Assembly: GCA_008012315.1 (NCBI GenBank)
Contig: SSEL01000024.1
Span: 1 to 64,000, forward strand
DNA length: 64,000 nucleotides
DNA from: Rhodospirillaceae bacterium
GTDB taxonomy: Bacteria > Pseudomonadota > Alphaproteobacteria > Dongiales > Dongiaceae
Direction: 5' to 3'
Of the stretch, positions 39,418-51,128 are shown piece after piece. The notes under the pieces were generated by a model. That model saw only the letters and a list, made by a program, of their open reading frames with translations, was not told the origin of the DNA and searched no databases. Each line of letters starts with the position of its first letter. Position 1 is the first letter of the stretch. The translations under genes and the position numbers were made by a program.

Positions 39418-40947
39418 ATGACCATAGCCCGATCTTTATCCGCCGGCGATTGGACGCCGCGTTACGGCCACTTCATCGCGGCGCCACGGCGAGCGATGAC
39501 GCAATATGCGATGAAACTGGGCTTTCTCGCCGTTGCGGTGGCCACGCTGCTGTCTTTGACACCGACTCTCGCCGAAGCGAGATCGGCGCCCGAGAGCTTC
39601 GCTGATCTGGCGGAAAGGTCGCTGCCATCGGTGGTGAATATCGCCACCACGCAGACGATCAGCGCCGATAGCCAGATGCAGGATCTCGACGAGATGTTCC
39701 GCGAGTTCCTGGATCGCCGCCAGGGCGCCAAGCCGCGTCCCCGCAAGGCGACATCGCTCGGCTCCGGCTTCATCATCGACCCCACCGGCTATATCGTCAC
39801 CAACAATCACGTGATCGAAAATGCCGACGAGATCATGGTTGTGATGCATGACGATACCGAATTGAAGGCCAAGTTGATCGGCCGTGACACAAAGACCGAC
39901 CTGGCGTTGTTGAAGGTCGAGGCGAAGAAACCCTTGCCGGCGGTGAAATGGGGCGATTCCACGGCCTTGCGCATCGGCGACTGGGTGTTGGCGATCGGCA
40001 ATCCCTTCGGCCTCGGCGGCTCGGTGACCGCGGGCATCGTCTCGGCGCATCAACGTGATATCAATGCCGGCCCCTATGACGATTTCATTCAGACCGATGC
40101 CTCGATCAATCGCGGCAATTCCGGCGGGCCGATGTTCAACATGGACGGCGAGGTCGTCGGCATCAATTCGGCGATCTTCTCGCCTTCGGGTGGTTCGGTG
40201 GGCATCGGCTTTGCAATCCCCGCCAATCTGGCAAAGCCCGTCATCGACCAGATCCGCCAATTCGGCCATCCGCGGCGTGGCTGGCTGGGTGTGCGCATCC
40301 AATCGATCAGCGAGGACCTTGCCGAAGGCTTGAAGCTGCCGTCGGTCAAGGGTGCCCTGGTCGCGGGTGTCACGCCGAGCGGTCCCGCGGATAAGGCCGG
40401 GATCAAGCAGGGCGACGTCGTGCTCCGGTTTGACGGCAAGGATGTGACGCAGATGCGCGGTCTGCCGCGCATGGTGGCGGAGACCCCCGTTAGCAAGAAG
40501 GTGGATGTCGTTGTCTGGCGCAAAGGCCAGGAGACGACCCTGTCGGTCACACTCGGCGAACTAGATGAAAACGCCGAAGAGGCGGCGGTGAGCGAAAATG
40601 AAGAAGACTCGCAGCAGCAGGAGAAGCCGGACCAGTCATCCAGCAAGATCAGTGCACTGGGGTTGGAACTGGCGCCGATCGGTGATAAGCAGCGACAGGA
40701 CTTCGACCTTGGCGAAGATGTCAGCGGCGTGGTGATCGTCGATGTCGATCCGGACGGCCCGGCGGCGGAGAAGGACCTGCGGCCCGGCGATGTGATCATC
40801 GAGGTCGACCAGAAGGCGGTGGAAACGCCGAAGGAGGTCGCCGCGCGCATCAAAACGGCGCAGGATAATGGCTATCGCGTGGTGACCCTGCTGGTTGACC
40901 GTCAGGGTGAATCGCAATGGATCGCAGTGAATATCAAAAAGAACTGA
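39418..40947 (+). CDS. degP: Periplasmic DegP/MucD-type serine protease
   Basis: Trypsin-like quality-control protease of the periplasm. A signal peptide (MKLGFLAVAVATLLSLTPTLAEA) lies after a long N-terminal extension, so the true start may be 39496 or 39511. The catalytic triad is visible: His in NNHVIENADE, Asp in TKTDLALLKV, Ser in NRGNSGGPMF. Two PDZ domains follow (about 280-375 and 410-500) with an acidic Gln/Glu linker between. 509 residues from the first ATG. Downstream is an intrinsic terminator and repeat copy D. Confidence 0.93.
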   Translation: MTIARSLSAGDWTPRYGHFIAAPRRAMTQYAMKLGFLAVAVATLLSLTPTLAEARSAPESFADLAERSLPSVVNIATTQTISADSQMQDLDEMFREFLDRRQGAKPRPRKATSLGSGFIIDPTGYIVTNNHVIENADEIMVVMHDDTELKAKLIGRDTKTDLALLKVEAKKPLPAVKWGDSTALRIGDWVLAIGNPFGLGGSVTAGIVSAHQRDINAGPYDDFIQTDASINRGNSGGPMFNMDGEVVGINSAIFSPSGGSVGIGFAIPANLAKPVIDQIRQFGHPRRGWLGVRIQSISEDLAEGLKLPSVKGALVAGVTPSGPADKAGIKQGDVVLRFDGKDVTQMRGLPRMVAETPVSKKVDVVVWRKGQETTLSVTLGELDENAEEAAVSENEEDSQQQEKPDQSSSKISALGLELAPIGDKQRQDFDLGEDVSGVVIVDVDPDGPAAEKDLRPGDVIIEVDQKAVETPKEVAARIKTAQDNGYRVVTLLVDRQGESQWIAVNIKKN

Positions 40948-40983
40948 TCCAAGCTGACGCCCAATCCGAGGTTATCAACACAG

Positions 40984-41015
40984 AGCCCGGCAGGTCCATC
41001 CTGCCGGGCTTTTTT
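40984..41015 (+). terminator. Rho-independent terminator after degP
   Basis: Perfect 11-bp stem AGCCCGGCAGG / CCTGCCGGGCT with a tccat loop followed by a run of six T. Confidence 0.95.
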
Positions 41016-41046
41016 GTTCGGTGGCGGTAATCGATATACCCGTGTT

Positions 41047-41177
41047 AGAGCGCGATCGTCTGTGATGGAAGCGTTTTGCTTCCATCACAGACGTGAATCG
41101 CCCTCTACCCTATTGATAAGAGCCGGATCGTTTTAGACAAAATCGCGAAGCGATTCCGTCCAAAACGATCCGGCTCT
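41047..41177. repeat. Two-hairpin intergenic repeat, copy D
   Basis: 131-bp copy flanked by T and A, in the opposite orientation to copy A. Its first hairpin is AGAGCGCGATCGTCTGTGAT.../...ATCACAGACG with GGAAGCgttttGCTTCC. Its second pairs GAGCCGGATCGTTTTAGAC / GTCCAAAACGATCCGGCTC around AATCGCgaaGCGATT. The right end supplies the stop of the LysE gene on the minus strand. Confidence 0.9.
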
Positions 41178-41808
41178 AGGCACTGGTTGCGGCGATGGCG
41201 GCGCCGAAAGCGCTGATGATGCCGCCAGCCAGCCGGTCAATCCAGCGGCTGAGACCTTGATAGGCTCGGCGCAATGCCGGCCTCGCGAACAGACAGGCCA
41301 GCAGGCAATGCCATGAAAGCGATAGACAGGCGATAACGGCGACGACGGCCAGCGACAGTTCGTGTGTCGGATTGGCGGGAAAAACGATGGCGAAAATGCT
41401 CAGGAAGGCCATCATCGTTTTGGGATTGGAAAGATCGATCAGCAGACCACGGCGAAAAGCATGGCCAAGGCGTATTGTGCTTTGACCGCCGATCGGCACC
41501 TCGCCGTGCTTTTTGCTGAGTATGAGGCGCAAGCCGAGATAGACGAGGTAAGCGCCACCGAGCAGCTTGATTGCCGCCAGCAACGGAGCGGCTTCGCGGA
41601 TCACCGCAGCGAGGCCGAAAGCGGCGGCCGTCGCGTAAAGCGAATTGCCCAAGGCGACACCGGCGGCAGTGGCTAGGCCACGGCGGGTGCCGGTGGTAAG
41701 GCTTGCGCGCATCACCGCAATCGAACTGGGGCCAGGCACCACCAAGGCGGCGAAAACACTGGCCGCAATGGCGGCGAGAACGGCGATCTGCGCATGATCC
41801 ATCATCAT
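41176..41808 (-). CDS. LysE/RhtB-family amino-acid exporter
   Basis: About 210 residues with six hydrophobic segments typical of LysE/RhtB translocators: AALVVPGPSSIAVMRASLTTGTRRG (conserved GP region), GVALGNSLYATAAAFGLAAVI, GGAYLVYLGLRLIL, RRGLLIDLSNPKTMMAFLSIF. The ATG at 41808 is preferred to an in-frame TTG at 41826. Divergent from an Lrp/AsnC regulator, a common exporter-regulator pairing. The TAG stop is made by repeat copy D. Substrate unknown. Confidence 0.9.
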   Translation of the reverse strand: MMMDHAQIAVLAAIAASVFAALVVPGPSSIAVMRASLTTGTRRGLATAAGVALGNSLYATAAAFGLAAVIREAAPLLAAIKLLGGAYLVYLGLRLILSKKHGEVPIGGQSTIRLGHAFRRGLLIDLSNPKTMMAFLSIFAIVFPANPTHELSLAVVAVIACLSLSWHCLLACLFARPALRRAYQGLSRWIDRLAGGIISAFGAAIAATSA

Positions 41809-41966
41809 CAACCCAAGAGCGCTCAAGGATAGGCGGTTTGTCAGCGACCGCCGGAACCGAAGAATAGGTCGTCAAGCCGGGAAGAGGTTGCCTTTCTTTA
41901 CCGTTGTGCGGACCATTTAAGGTATGATCTGCCTCAGTTTCGTCTTTTTGAGAAAGAATCCTCCTC

Positions 41967-42494
41967 ATGCTGGAACTCGACGATCAGGACATCAGGATCC
42001 TCGCGGCGCTGCAGGCCGATGGCCGATTGACCAATAACGATCTTGCAGAGCGCGTCGGCTTGTCGCCCTCACCCTGTTGGCGCCGGGTCAAGCGGCTGGA
42101 AGAGGAGGGGATCATCCGCGGTTATCAAGCGATGTTCGACCAGCGGCGGCTTGGCCTCGGCGTGACGGTCTTCGTCAATGTGTCGATCCACAGCCAGGAC
42201 ACCAAGGCGCATCAGGCTTTCGAGAAGGCGGTGATCAACCTGCCGGAAGTGGTCGGTTGCCATATCCTCGCCGGGCAGCACGATTTCCTGCTGCAGGTGG
42301 TTGCCGAAGACCTCGATGCCTATGGCGAATTCGCCCTGCAGGTGCTAGGCAAGCTGCCTGGCGTGCGCGAGATACACAGCAGCTTTGCCTTGAAGGAAGT
42401 GAAGCCGCCGCTGCAATTGCCGCTGCGCCGTCGGGGTGAAAAGCGCGAGAGGAGCCAGCCGGCGAAGCGATCGCGCCGCGACGCCGGCCGCTGA
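41967..42494 (+). CDS. Lrp/AsnC-family transcriptional regulator
   Basis: 175 residues. The N-terminal winged helix-turn-helix (DDQDIRILAALQADGRLTNNDLAERVGLSPSPCWRRVKRLEE) matches the Lrp family. The RAM ligand-binding domain is at about 70-145 (VGCHILAGQHDFLLQVVAEDLDAYGEF). A basic Arg/Lys-rich tail of ~25 residues follows. Its divergent neighbour is a LysE-type exporter, which it may control in response to an amino acid. Confidence 0.92.
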   Translation: MLELDDQDIRILAALQADGRLTNNDLAERVGLSPSPCWRRVKRLEEEGIIRGYQAMFDQRRLGLGVTVFVNVSIHSQDTKAHQAFEKAVINLPEVVGCHILAGQHDFLLQVVAEDLDAYGEFALQVLGKLPGVREIHSSFALKEVKPPLQLPLRRRGEKRERSQPAKRSRRDAGR

Positions 42495-42504
42495 GGTCGA
42501 TCTG

Positions 42505-43413
42505 TCAGGCGTAATTGCCTGTCACGAAATCCGTCTGCCGATACCCCTGGAAATAGAGCAGGGTGGTAAGGTCGGTGTGATTGACCTGGCAGCCGATCGC
42601 CTGGCGGACGATCGGTTTGCCGCGATAGGCGACACCTAAACCGGCTGCCCGCAACATCGGAATATCGTTTGAGCCATCGCCCACGGTCACGGCATCGGCC
42701 GGCGTCAGGCCATGTTCGTCGCTGAGGCGGATCAGGGCGCTCAGCTTGGCATCGGGGTCGAGGATCGGGCCCTGCAATCGTCCGGTCAGGCGACCATCGG
42801 AAATTTCCAGGTCATTGGCGAGATCGAGATCGAAGCCGACCGTGGCGGCGACACGTTTGGTGAAATATTTGAAACCGCCCGAGACCAATGCCGTATAGGC
42901 GCCATGCTTGCGCATGGTCGCCACCATCGTCGCGCCGCCCGCCGAATAGCCGATCCGGTCGAAAGCCTTGGCCAGCGCCGTTTCCGACAGCTCGGCCAGC
43001 ATGGCGATGCGTTCGATCAGCGCCTGGGTGAAGTCCAGCTCACCCGCCATAGCCCGGGCGGTGATGGCCGCAATCTCGTCCTTGAGACCGGCGATATCGG
43101 CGATGTCGTCCAGCGTCTCATTTGTCAGGATGGTAGAATCCATGTCGGATAGCAGCAATTTCTTGCGGCGATTAGCAGTTGGCTGGACATGGAAATCGAT
43201 CGGCAGTTCGGTTAGCGTCGCGGCTACAAGTTGCTGCGCTTGATCGACAGGCAGGTTATCAAAGGGAATATCGCAGGCGATTCCTTCCAGCAGCCAGGCG
43301 ATGTCGCCCGTCGTCGCGCCGACCTGATGCAAACGCTGCAGGAGGACGGTGGTGACGGCATCGGAAAGCGGCTGACGATCAGGCGGCGCGACCAGGGTCA
43401 AAACGGATTTCAT
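42505..43413 (-). CDS. serB: Phosphoserine phosphatase
   Basis: Last step of serine synthesis. HAD-superfamily phosphatase of 302 residues: an N-terminal ACT-like region (1-80), then motif I SDMDSTILTNE with the nucleophile Asp, ALVSGGFKYFTKRVA (motif II) and VGDGSNDIPML (motif III). The ATG at 43413 or 43416 fits the family start. Its 5' end touches the miaA start on the other strand. Confidence 0.95.
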   Translation of the reverse strand: MKSVLTLVAPPDRQPLSDAVTTVLLQRLHQVGATTGDIAWLLEGIACDIPFDNLPVDQAQQLVAATLTELPIDFHVQPTANRRKKLLLSDMDSTILTNETLDDIADIAGLKDEIAAITARAMAGELDFTQALIERIAMLAELSETALAKAFDRIGYSAGGATMVATMRKHGAYTALVSGGFKYFTKRVAATVGFDLDLANDLEISDGRLTGRLQGPILDPDAKLSALIRLSDEHGLTPADAVTVGDGSNDIPMLRAAGLGVAYRGKPIVRQAIGCQVNHTDLTTLLYFQGYRQTDFVTGNYA

Positions 43414-43414
43414 C

Positions 43415-44419
43415 ATGCAGTCGGATATATCGGAGGCGGCGACGTCAGACAAGGAGAGTGCGACGCGACCCGTCATTGTCATCGGCGGACCGACGGCGAG
43501 CGGCAAATCCGCGCTGGCGATGCGCGTGGCGCAGGCTTTTTCCGGCACCGTCATCAATGCCGATTCGATGCAGGTCTATGGCGAGCTGCCGATCCTGACG
43601 GCGCAGCCCGATGCTGCCGATCTCGCTGCGGCTCCGCATCGCCTCTATGGCTTCCTTCGGTTGGACGAGACCTGTTCGGCGGCGCGTTGGGCCGAGCTGG
43701 CATTGGCGGAAATCAGGGCCGCGCAGGCCCAGGGCCGGTTGCCGATCCTGGTCGGCGGTACCGGGCTTTATTTGCGGTCATTGATGCAGGGCCTGTCGCC
43801 GATACCGGACATATCGCCGGCTTATCGCGAAGCGGCGATGAAGCTGCTGGATGAGCTTGGCATCGTCGGGCTGCACGGCCACCTGGCGGCGGAAGATCCG
43901 GTCATGGGGCAGCGCCTCCATCCCAATGACACGCAGCGCGTGGTACGGGCCTGGGAGGTATTGCAGGGCACCGGCCAGTCTTTGGCAGCCTGGCAGCAAT
44001 TGCCGCCCGTGCCGCCCGAGGGCCTGCGCTTTCAGTGCTGGGTCGTCCTGCCGCCGCGCGATCTCCTTTATGCCGCCTGTGATCGGCGCTTCGGGGCCAT
44101 GATGGCGCGCGGTGCGCTGACGGAAGTGGCGGATGCTCTGACGGCCTATGGCCAGACGATCCTGTCAGCGCCCGGCGCCAAATCGCTCGGGTTTCGCGAA
44201 CTGGCCGCGGTCGTGCAGGGGCGACAGGAGGCCGAAACAGCTATTGCCGCAGCGCAACAAGCGACCCGAAACTATGCCAAACGGCAAACGACCTGGTTTC
44301 GTCACCAAATGGATTTTGGTAATTTTATATCTCAAAATGATTCATTAATGAAATTTTCGGAAAGTTCATTTCAAAAAATCTTTCGGAATATTCGCGATTT
44401 TATATTGACCCCAGCCTGA
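43415..44419 (+). CDS. miaA: tRNA dimethylallyltransferase
   Basis: Adds the dimethylallyl group to A37 of tRNAs reading UNN codons. 334 residues: P-loop VIGGPTASGKSALAMRVAQ, NADSMQVYGELPILTAQP, LVGGTGLYLRSLMQGL, and the C-terminal motif ATRNYAKRQTTWFRHQ. The last ~40 residues are AT-rich and Phe/Asn/Ser-rich, unlike the rest. The start codon overlaps the divergent serB start region. Confidence 0.95.
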   Translation: MQSDISEAATSDKESATRPVIVIGGPTASGKSALAMRVAQAFSGTVINADSMQVYGELPILTAQPDAADLAAAPHRLYGFLRLDETCSAARWAELALAEIRAAQAQGRLPILVGGTGLYLRSLMQGLSPIPDISPAYREAAMKLLDELGIVGLHGHLAAEDPVMGQRLHPNDTQRVVRAWEVLQGTGQSLAAWQQLPPVPPEGLRFQCWVVLPPRDLLYAACDRRFGAMMARGALTEVADALTAYGQTILSAPGAKSLGFRELAAVVQGRQEAETAIAAAQQATRNYAKRQTTWFRHQMDFGNFISQNDSLMKFSESSFQKIFRNIRDFILTPA

Positions 44420-44530
44420 TCAGTCTCTAGGGTCCAGCCAATCCCGGTCCGGCAGGCTCGGGAAGGGTAATATTTTGTCTCGACGCGGCGCCTTCGCGCC
44501 CGCAGCAGACCGCAGAATGAGGACGACGAT

Positions 44531-46291
44531 ATGGCCAGCGAACCAATCCTGGGCGCGGAGATCATTGTCAAAGCGCTGATTGATCAAGGGGTTGAGGTAA
44601 TTTTCGGCTATCCGGGCGGAGCCGTCCTGCCGCTTTATGACGCCCTGTTCAAGCAGAACCAGATCAAGCACATCCTGGTTCGTCATGAACAGGCCGCGGT
44701 TCATGCGGCGGAAGGCTATGCGCGCTCGACGGGCAAGGTTGGCGTCGTTCTCGTAACCTCCGGCCCCGGTGCAACCAATGCCGTCACCGGCCTGACCGAT
44801 GCGCTGATGGATTCGATTCCGATCGTCTGCCTGACCGGCCAGGTGCCGACGCATCTGATCGGCAATGACGCTTTCCAGGAAGCCGACACGACCGGCATTA
44901 CCCGTCCCTGCACCAAGCACAACTACCTGGTGAAATCGGTCGACGATCTGTCGCGCACGATCCACGAGGCATTCCATGTGACGCGCAGCGGTCGTCCCGG
45001 TCCGGTCGTGGTCGATCTGCCGAAGGACGTCCAGCAGACGTCGGGGACCTACACCAATCACGCCGGTGAGCGTCATCGCAGCTACAACCCGCCGGTGAAG
45101 CCGGATCGCCAGCAGGTTGAAGCGGCGATCGCCTTGATGGCGGGCGCGAAGAAGCCGCTGTTTTATATCGGCGGCGGCGTGGTGAATTCAGGACCGGCGG
45201 CGACGCAGTTGCTGGTCGACTTCATCCGCCTGACGGGCTTCCCCTGCACCCAGACATTGATGGGGCTCGGTGCGTTCCCCGGTTCGGATCCGCTGTCGCT
45301 CGGCATGCTCGGCATGCATGGCATGTACGAAGCCAATTGGGCGATGCATGATTGCGACGTGATGATCAATATCGGCGCGCGGTTCGACGATCGTGTGACC
45401 GGCAAGGTCTCGGCCTTCGCGCCGAACTCGAAAAAGATTCACGTCGATATCGATCCCAGCTCGATCAACAAGAACGTCCGCGTCGATGTGCCGGTGGTCG
45501 GCGATGTCGGCCATGTCGTCGAAGAGATGATGCGCATCTGGAAGGCACGCCAGATCCGTCCCGATGCCAAAGCGCTCTCCGCCTGGTGGGAACAGATCAA
45601 CAAATGGCGCGGCCGCGACTGCCTGAAGTACAAACAGGATGGTGAGATCATCAAGCCGCAATATGCGCTGGAACGTCTCTATGCGGCGATGAAGGATCGC
45701 GACTACTACATCACGACGGAAGTCGGGCAGCACCAGATGTGGGCGGCGCAGTTTCTGAAGTTCGAGAAGCCGCAGCATTGGATGACCTCGGGTGGCCTGG
45801 GCACGATGGGCTATGGCCTGCCGGCCGCGACCGGTGTCCAGGTGGCGCATCCCGACTCCCTGGTGATCGATGTGGCCGGCGAAGCGTCGATCATGATGAA
45901 CATCCAGGAGCTCTCGACCCTGGTGCAGTATCGCCTGCCGGTGAAGGTCTTCATCCTCAACAACCGTTGGATGGGCATGGTGCGCCAGTGGCAGGAATTG
46001 CTGCATGGCGGCCGTTATTCCGAAAGCTACAGCGATGCCCTGCCGGATTTCGTGAAGCTGGCAGACGCCTTCGGCGCGCATGGCCTGCGCGCAACCAAGA
46101 CCTCGGAACTCGATGGCATCATCAAGCAGATGATCGACATCAAGGGGCCGGTGATCGTCGATGTGGCGGTCGACGAGAAGGAAAATTGTTTCCCGATGAT
46201 CCCCTCGGGCGCAGCGCATAACGAAATGCTGTTGGGCCCGGAAGATCAGTCGGCGAAGCCGATTTCGGAAGAAGGTATGGTGCTGGTCTGA
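44531..46291 (+). CDS. ilvB: Acetolactate synthase, large (catalytic) subunit
   Basis: ThDP-dependent first step of branched-chain amino-acid synthesis. 586 residues with FGYPGGAVLPLYDAL, the catalytic Glu in RHEQAAVHAAEGYAR, SGPGATNAVTGLTDA, ARFDDRVTGK (FAD region), and the ThDP/Mg motif GEASIMMNIQEL...NNRWMGMVRQWQ. Followed by ilvH and ilvC on the same strand. Confidence 0.97.
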   Translation: MASEPILGAEIIVKALIDQGVEVIFGYPGGAVLPLYDALFKQNQIKHILVRHEQAAVHAAEGYARSTGKVGVVLVTSGPGATNAVTGLTDALMDSIPIVCLTGQVPTHLIGNDAFQEADTTGITRPCTKHNYLVKSVDDLSRTIHEAFHVTRSGRPGPVVVDLPKDVQQTSGTYTNHAGERHRSYNPPVKPDRQQVEAAIALMAGAKKPLFYIGGGVVNSGPAATQLLVDFIRLTGFPCTQTLMGLGAFPGSDPLSLGMLGMHGMYEANWAMHDCDVMINIGARFDDRVTGKVSAFAPNSKKIHVDIDPSSINKNVRVDVPVVGDVGHVVEEMMRIWKARQIRPDAKALSAWWEQINKWRGRDCLKYKQDGEIIKPQYALERLYAAMKDRDYYITTEVGQHQMWAAQFLKFEKPQHWMTSGGLGTMGYGLPAATGVQVAHPDSLVIDVAGEASIMMNIQELSTLVQYRLPVKVFILNNRWMGMVRQWQELLHGGRYSESYSDALPDFVKLADAFGAHGLRATKTSELDGIIKQMIDIKGPVIVDVAVDEKENCFPMIPSGAAHNEMLLGPEDQSAKPISEEGMVLV

Positions 46292-46333
46292 TCGACCGGC
46301 ACCAAACGACGATCAAAGAAGGAGTTTGGGGGC

Positions 46334-46843
46334 GTGGAGCAAGGTAAGGTGCAGCGGCACACGATTTCCGTCCTTGTCGATAACGAGGCGGGCGTGCTCG
46401 CGCGGGTGATCGGATTGTTTTCCGGGCGCGGCTACAATATCGAAAGCCTGACCGTAGCCGAGGTTGATAACCAGGCGCATTTCTCGCGCATAACGGTGGT
46501 CACCAGCGGCACGCCGATGATCATCGAGCAGATCAAGAACCAGTTGCGGCGGCTTGTCCCGGTCCATCGGGTCACCGACCTGACGCTGGACGGCCCGTCG
46601 CTGGAACGCGAACTGGTCCTGGTCAAGGTGCATGGCAGCGGTGAAAAGCGGGTGGAAAGCCTGCGTATCGCCGATATTTTCCGGGCCCGCGTGGTCGATT
46701 CCACGATCGAATCCTTCGTTTTCGAAATGACAGGATCGACTGAGAAACTGAACGCCTTCATCAATCTCATGCAGCCTTTGGGGCTGGTCGAGGTTTCGCG
46801 CACCGGCGTCGTCGCCATTGCGCGTGGGGCGGAGGCGATCTAA
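46334..46843 (+). CDS. ilvH: Acetolactate synthase, small (regulatory) subunit
   Basis: Activates IlvB and confers valine feedback inhibition. 169 residues: ACT domain HTISVLVDNEAGVLARVIGLFSGRGYNIESLTV and a C-terminal regulatory domain. The GTG start is supported by AAGGAG 9 nt upstream. It lies 42 nt after ilvB. Confidence 0.96.
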   Translation: MEQGKVQRHTISVLVDNEAGVLARVIGLFSGRGYNIESLTVAEVDNQAHFSRITVVTSGTPMIIEQIKNQLRRLVPVHRVTDLTLDGPSLERELVLVKVHGSGEKRVESLRIADIFRARVVDSTIESFVFEMTGSTEKLNAFINLMQPLGLVEVSRTGVVAIARGAEAI

Positions 46844-46928
46844 AAAGCCACCTGACCGCTCCAATAATCACATGCCCGGCAGCTACACGCTTAGCCGGGG
46901 CCACTGCATACCACTGACGATTTCATGA

Positions 46929-47963
<1,035 letters not shown>

Positions 47964-48000
47964 GCGATCATCGCGGGGGAATCATATCCCGCTATGCAAC

Positions 48001-48030
48001 AAGGCGGCCGGGGCGATCCGGCCGCCTTTT
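48001..48030 (+). terminator. ilvC: Rho-independent terminator after ilvC
   Basis: Stem AAGGCGGCCGG / CCGGCCGCCTT with a short GC loop and TTTT after it. Ends the ilvBHC transcript. Confidence 0.9.
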
Positions 48031-49421
<1,391 letters not shown>

Positions 49422-49566
49422 CTTTAATCGGGTATCCTACGGACCGAGCAAATATGCAGGGATTCCGTTAGGATAATCGTTGCACCTGAGCTCAACCTGT
49501 GGGATCATGCGATAACCACCGGGAATCATTAGCGGTTGCTATGCCCTTGGGTGCGGAGGTAGGGAT

Positions 49567-50613
49567 TTGAAGCAGCGAACGAGCACAATCGGCGCAGCAT
49601 CTCCATTAAAAATCTGGCTTCAGCGTTTTGCTTTTGTTCTGCTGCTGAGCATCGCCTTCATGACATTGCTGGTCGGCAAGGCGGATACGGTCGTCGTATC
49701 CCGTGCCCGCATGGCCATGATCGATCTGCTGGCGCCAGTGCTGGAAGCCGTCTCGACGCCGATCCAGACGGTGCAGCGCGTCGCCTCGGACGTCACCGAT
49801 TATGTGCGGCTGGCGGATGAGAACCGGGCGCTGAAACAGCAGAATGAAACCCTGCTGGAATGGCAGCGCGTCGCGCGCGAATTGCAGGTCCAGAACGACT
49901 CCCTGCGGAATTTGCTCCATTTCGTCCCGCAGCCGAAGGCTACTTATATCTCCGCCCCGATCATCGCCGATAGTTCGTCAGGCTTCATCCGTTCAGTGGT
50001 CATTCTGGCCGGGATGCGTGACGGCGTCACCAAAGGACAGGCGGCCATGACCGGCAAGGGATTGGCAGGGCGAGTGCTGGAGGTTGGCTATCGCGCGTCA
50101 CGCGTGCTGCTGCTGACGGATATCAATGCCCGTATCCCCGTCATCATCGACCGCACGCGGGATCAGGCCGTGCTGGCTGGCGATAATTCGCCGCGGCCGG
50201 AACTGCATTACCTGCCGCGCGATGTCGATATCAAGATCGGCGATCAGGTGGTGACTTCGGGCGCCGGCGGCACCTTCCCGGCAGGCCTGCCGGTTGGCTC
50301 GGTGGAAGCGATCGTCGACGGGCATATCCGCGTGCGGCCTTTCGCCGATCTCGCGCGGCTCGAATATTTGCGGCTGGTCAATTACGCCTTGCCGGGCATC
50401 CTGTCGGACGATCTCGGTATTGATCCGGCCGGATATGATCCCACCCGGTTCAGCGCGATTGACGGGATTCTGAGCCCGACAACGACACCCGCTCCCAAAG
50501 AGACGCAGCCCGCGCCCAAGGCGACCAAGCCGGCTAAAAAGGCGGCCGAGGGGACGAGCACCAAGGCCAAGGCCCAGAAAAAATCCACCCAGGGAACGGC
50601 CAACTCCGAGTGA
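49567..50613 (+). CDS. mreC: Rod shape-determining protein MreC
   Basis: Periplasmic scaffold linking MreB to PBP2. 348 residues: one N-terminal membrane helix (RFAFVLLLSIAFMTLLVGKA), coiled coil (ADENRALKQQNETLLEW), beta-rich MreC domain (VVILAGMRDGVTKGQAAMTGKGLAGRVLEVG, GDQVVTSGAGGTFPAGLPVG) and a Lys/Pro/Ala/Thr tail. The TTG start is supported by GGAGG 7 nt upstream. It overlaps mreD (ATG-type overlap of 4 nt). Confidence 0.95.
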   Translation: MKQRTSTIGAASPLKIWLQRFAFVLLLSIAFMTLLVGKADTVVVSRARMAMIDLLAPVLEAVSTPIQTVQRVASDVTDYVRLADENRALKQQNETLLEWQRVARELQVQNDSLRNLLHFVPQPKATYISAPIIADSSSGFIRSVVILAGMRDGVTKGQAAMTGKGLAGRVLEVGYRASRVLLLTDINARIPVIIDRTRDQAVLAGDNSPRPELHYLPRDVDIKIGDQVVTSGAGGTFPAGLPVGSVEAIVDGHIRVRPFADLARLEYLRLVNYALPGILSDDLGIDPAGYDPTRFSAIDGILSPTTTPAPKETQPAPKATKPAKKAAEGTSTKAKAQKKSTQGTANSE

Positions 50614-51128
50614 TCAGATCCCCTTTTTGGCAGCGCGTCGACAAATGGTCGCGCGGCGCGACGCCGGTCGGCCTGACGCTGCTATTGCTGCTGATCGGCC
50701 TGTTGCCCTGGCATCTGCCCGAACTGGGCACGATCGGCATCAGCCTGGTGATCATCTCCGTCTTTTATTGGGGGCTGAAGACTCCTCATCTAATGACGCC
50801 CTGGTCGGTTCTCGCGATCGGTCTGGTCAGTGATCTTCTGGCTGTGACGCCGATGGGGGTAGGGACCGTCTCGCTGCTCTGTCTTTACGGCCTGACGCGG
50901 TCACAGGCCCGCACCTTGCACAACATGCCGTTCTTCGTCATCTGGCCTGTCTTCATGCTGTTCGCCGCCATCATCATTTTGTTGACCTGGCTGCTGACGG
51001 CCATGATCGATTCCGGCTTTCCGGATTTGCGACCCGTCATCTTCCTGTATCTCTTCGATATTGTCTGTTACCCCTTGCTATCGTATGTGTTCGGCCATCT
51101 CCAACGCAGCTTGCTGCCCGAGAAATGA
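50610..51128 (+). CDS. mreD: Rod shape-determining protein MreD
   Basis: Small polytopic partner of MreC. 172 residues with about five membrane segments (LTLLLLLIGLLPWHL, IGISLVIISVFYWGL, LAIGLVSDLLAVTPMGV, FVIWPVFMLFAAIIILLTWLL, PVIFLYLFDIVCYPLLSYVF). Overlaps both mreC and mrdA by 4 nt, so the operon is tightly coupled. Confidence 0.93.
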   Translation: MIRSPFWQRVDKWSRGATPVGLTLLLLLIGLLPWHLPELGTIGISLVIISVFYWGLKTPHLMTPWSVLAIGLVSDLLAVTPMGVGTVSLLCLYGLTRSQARTLHNMPFFVIWPVFMLFAAIIILLTWLLTAMIDSGFPDLRPVIFLYLFDIVCYPLLSYVFGHLQRSLLPEK

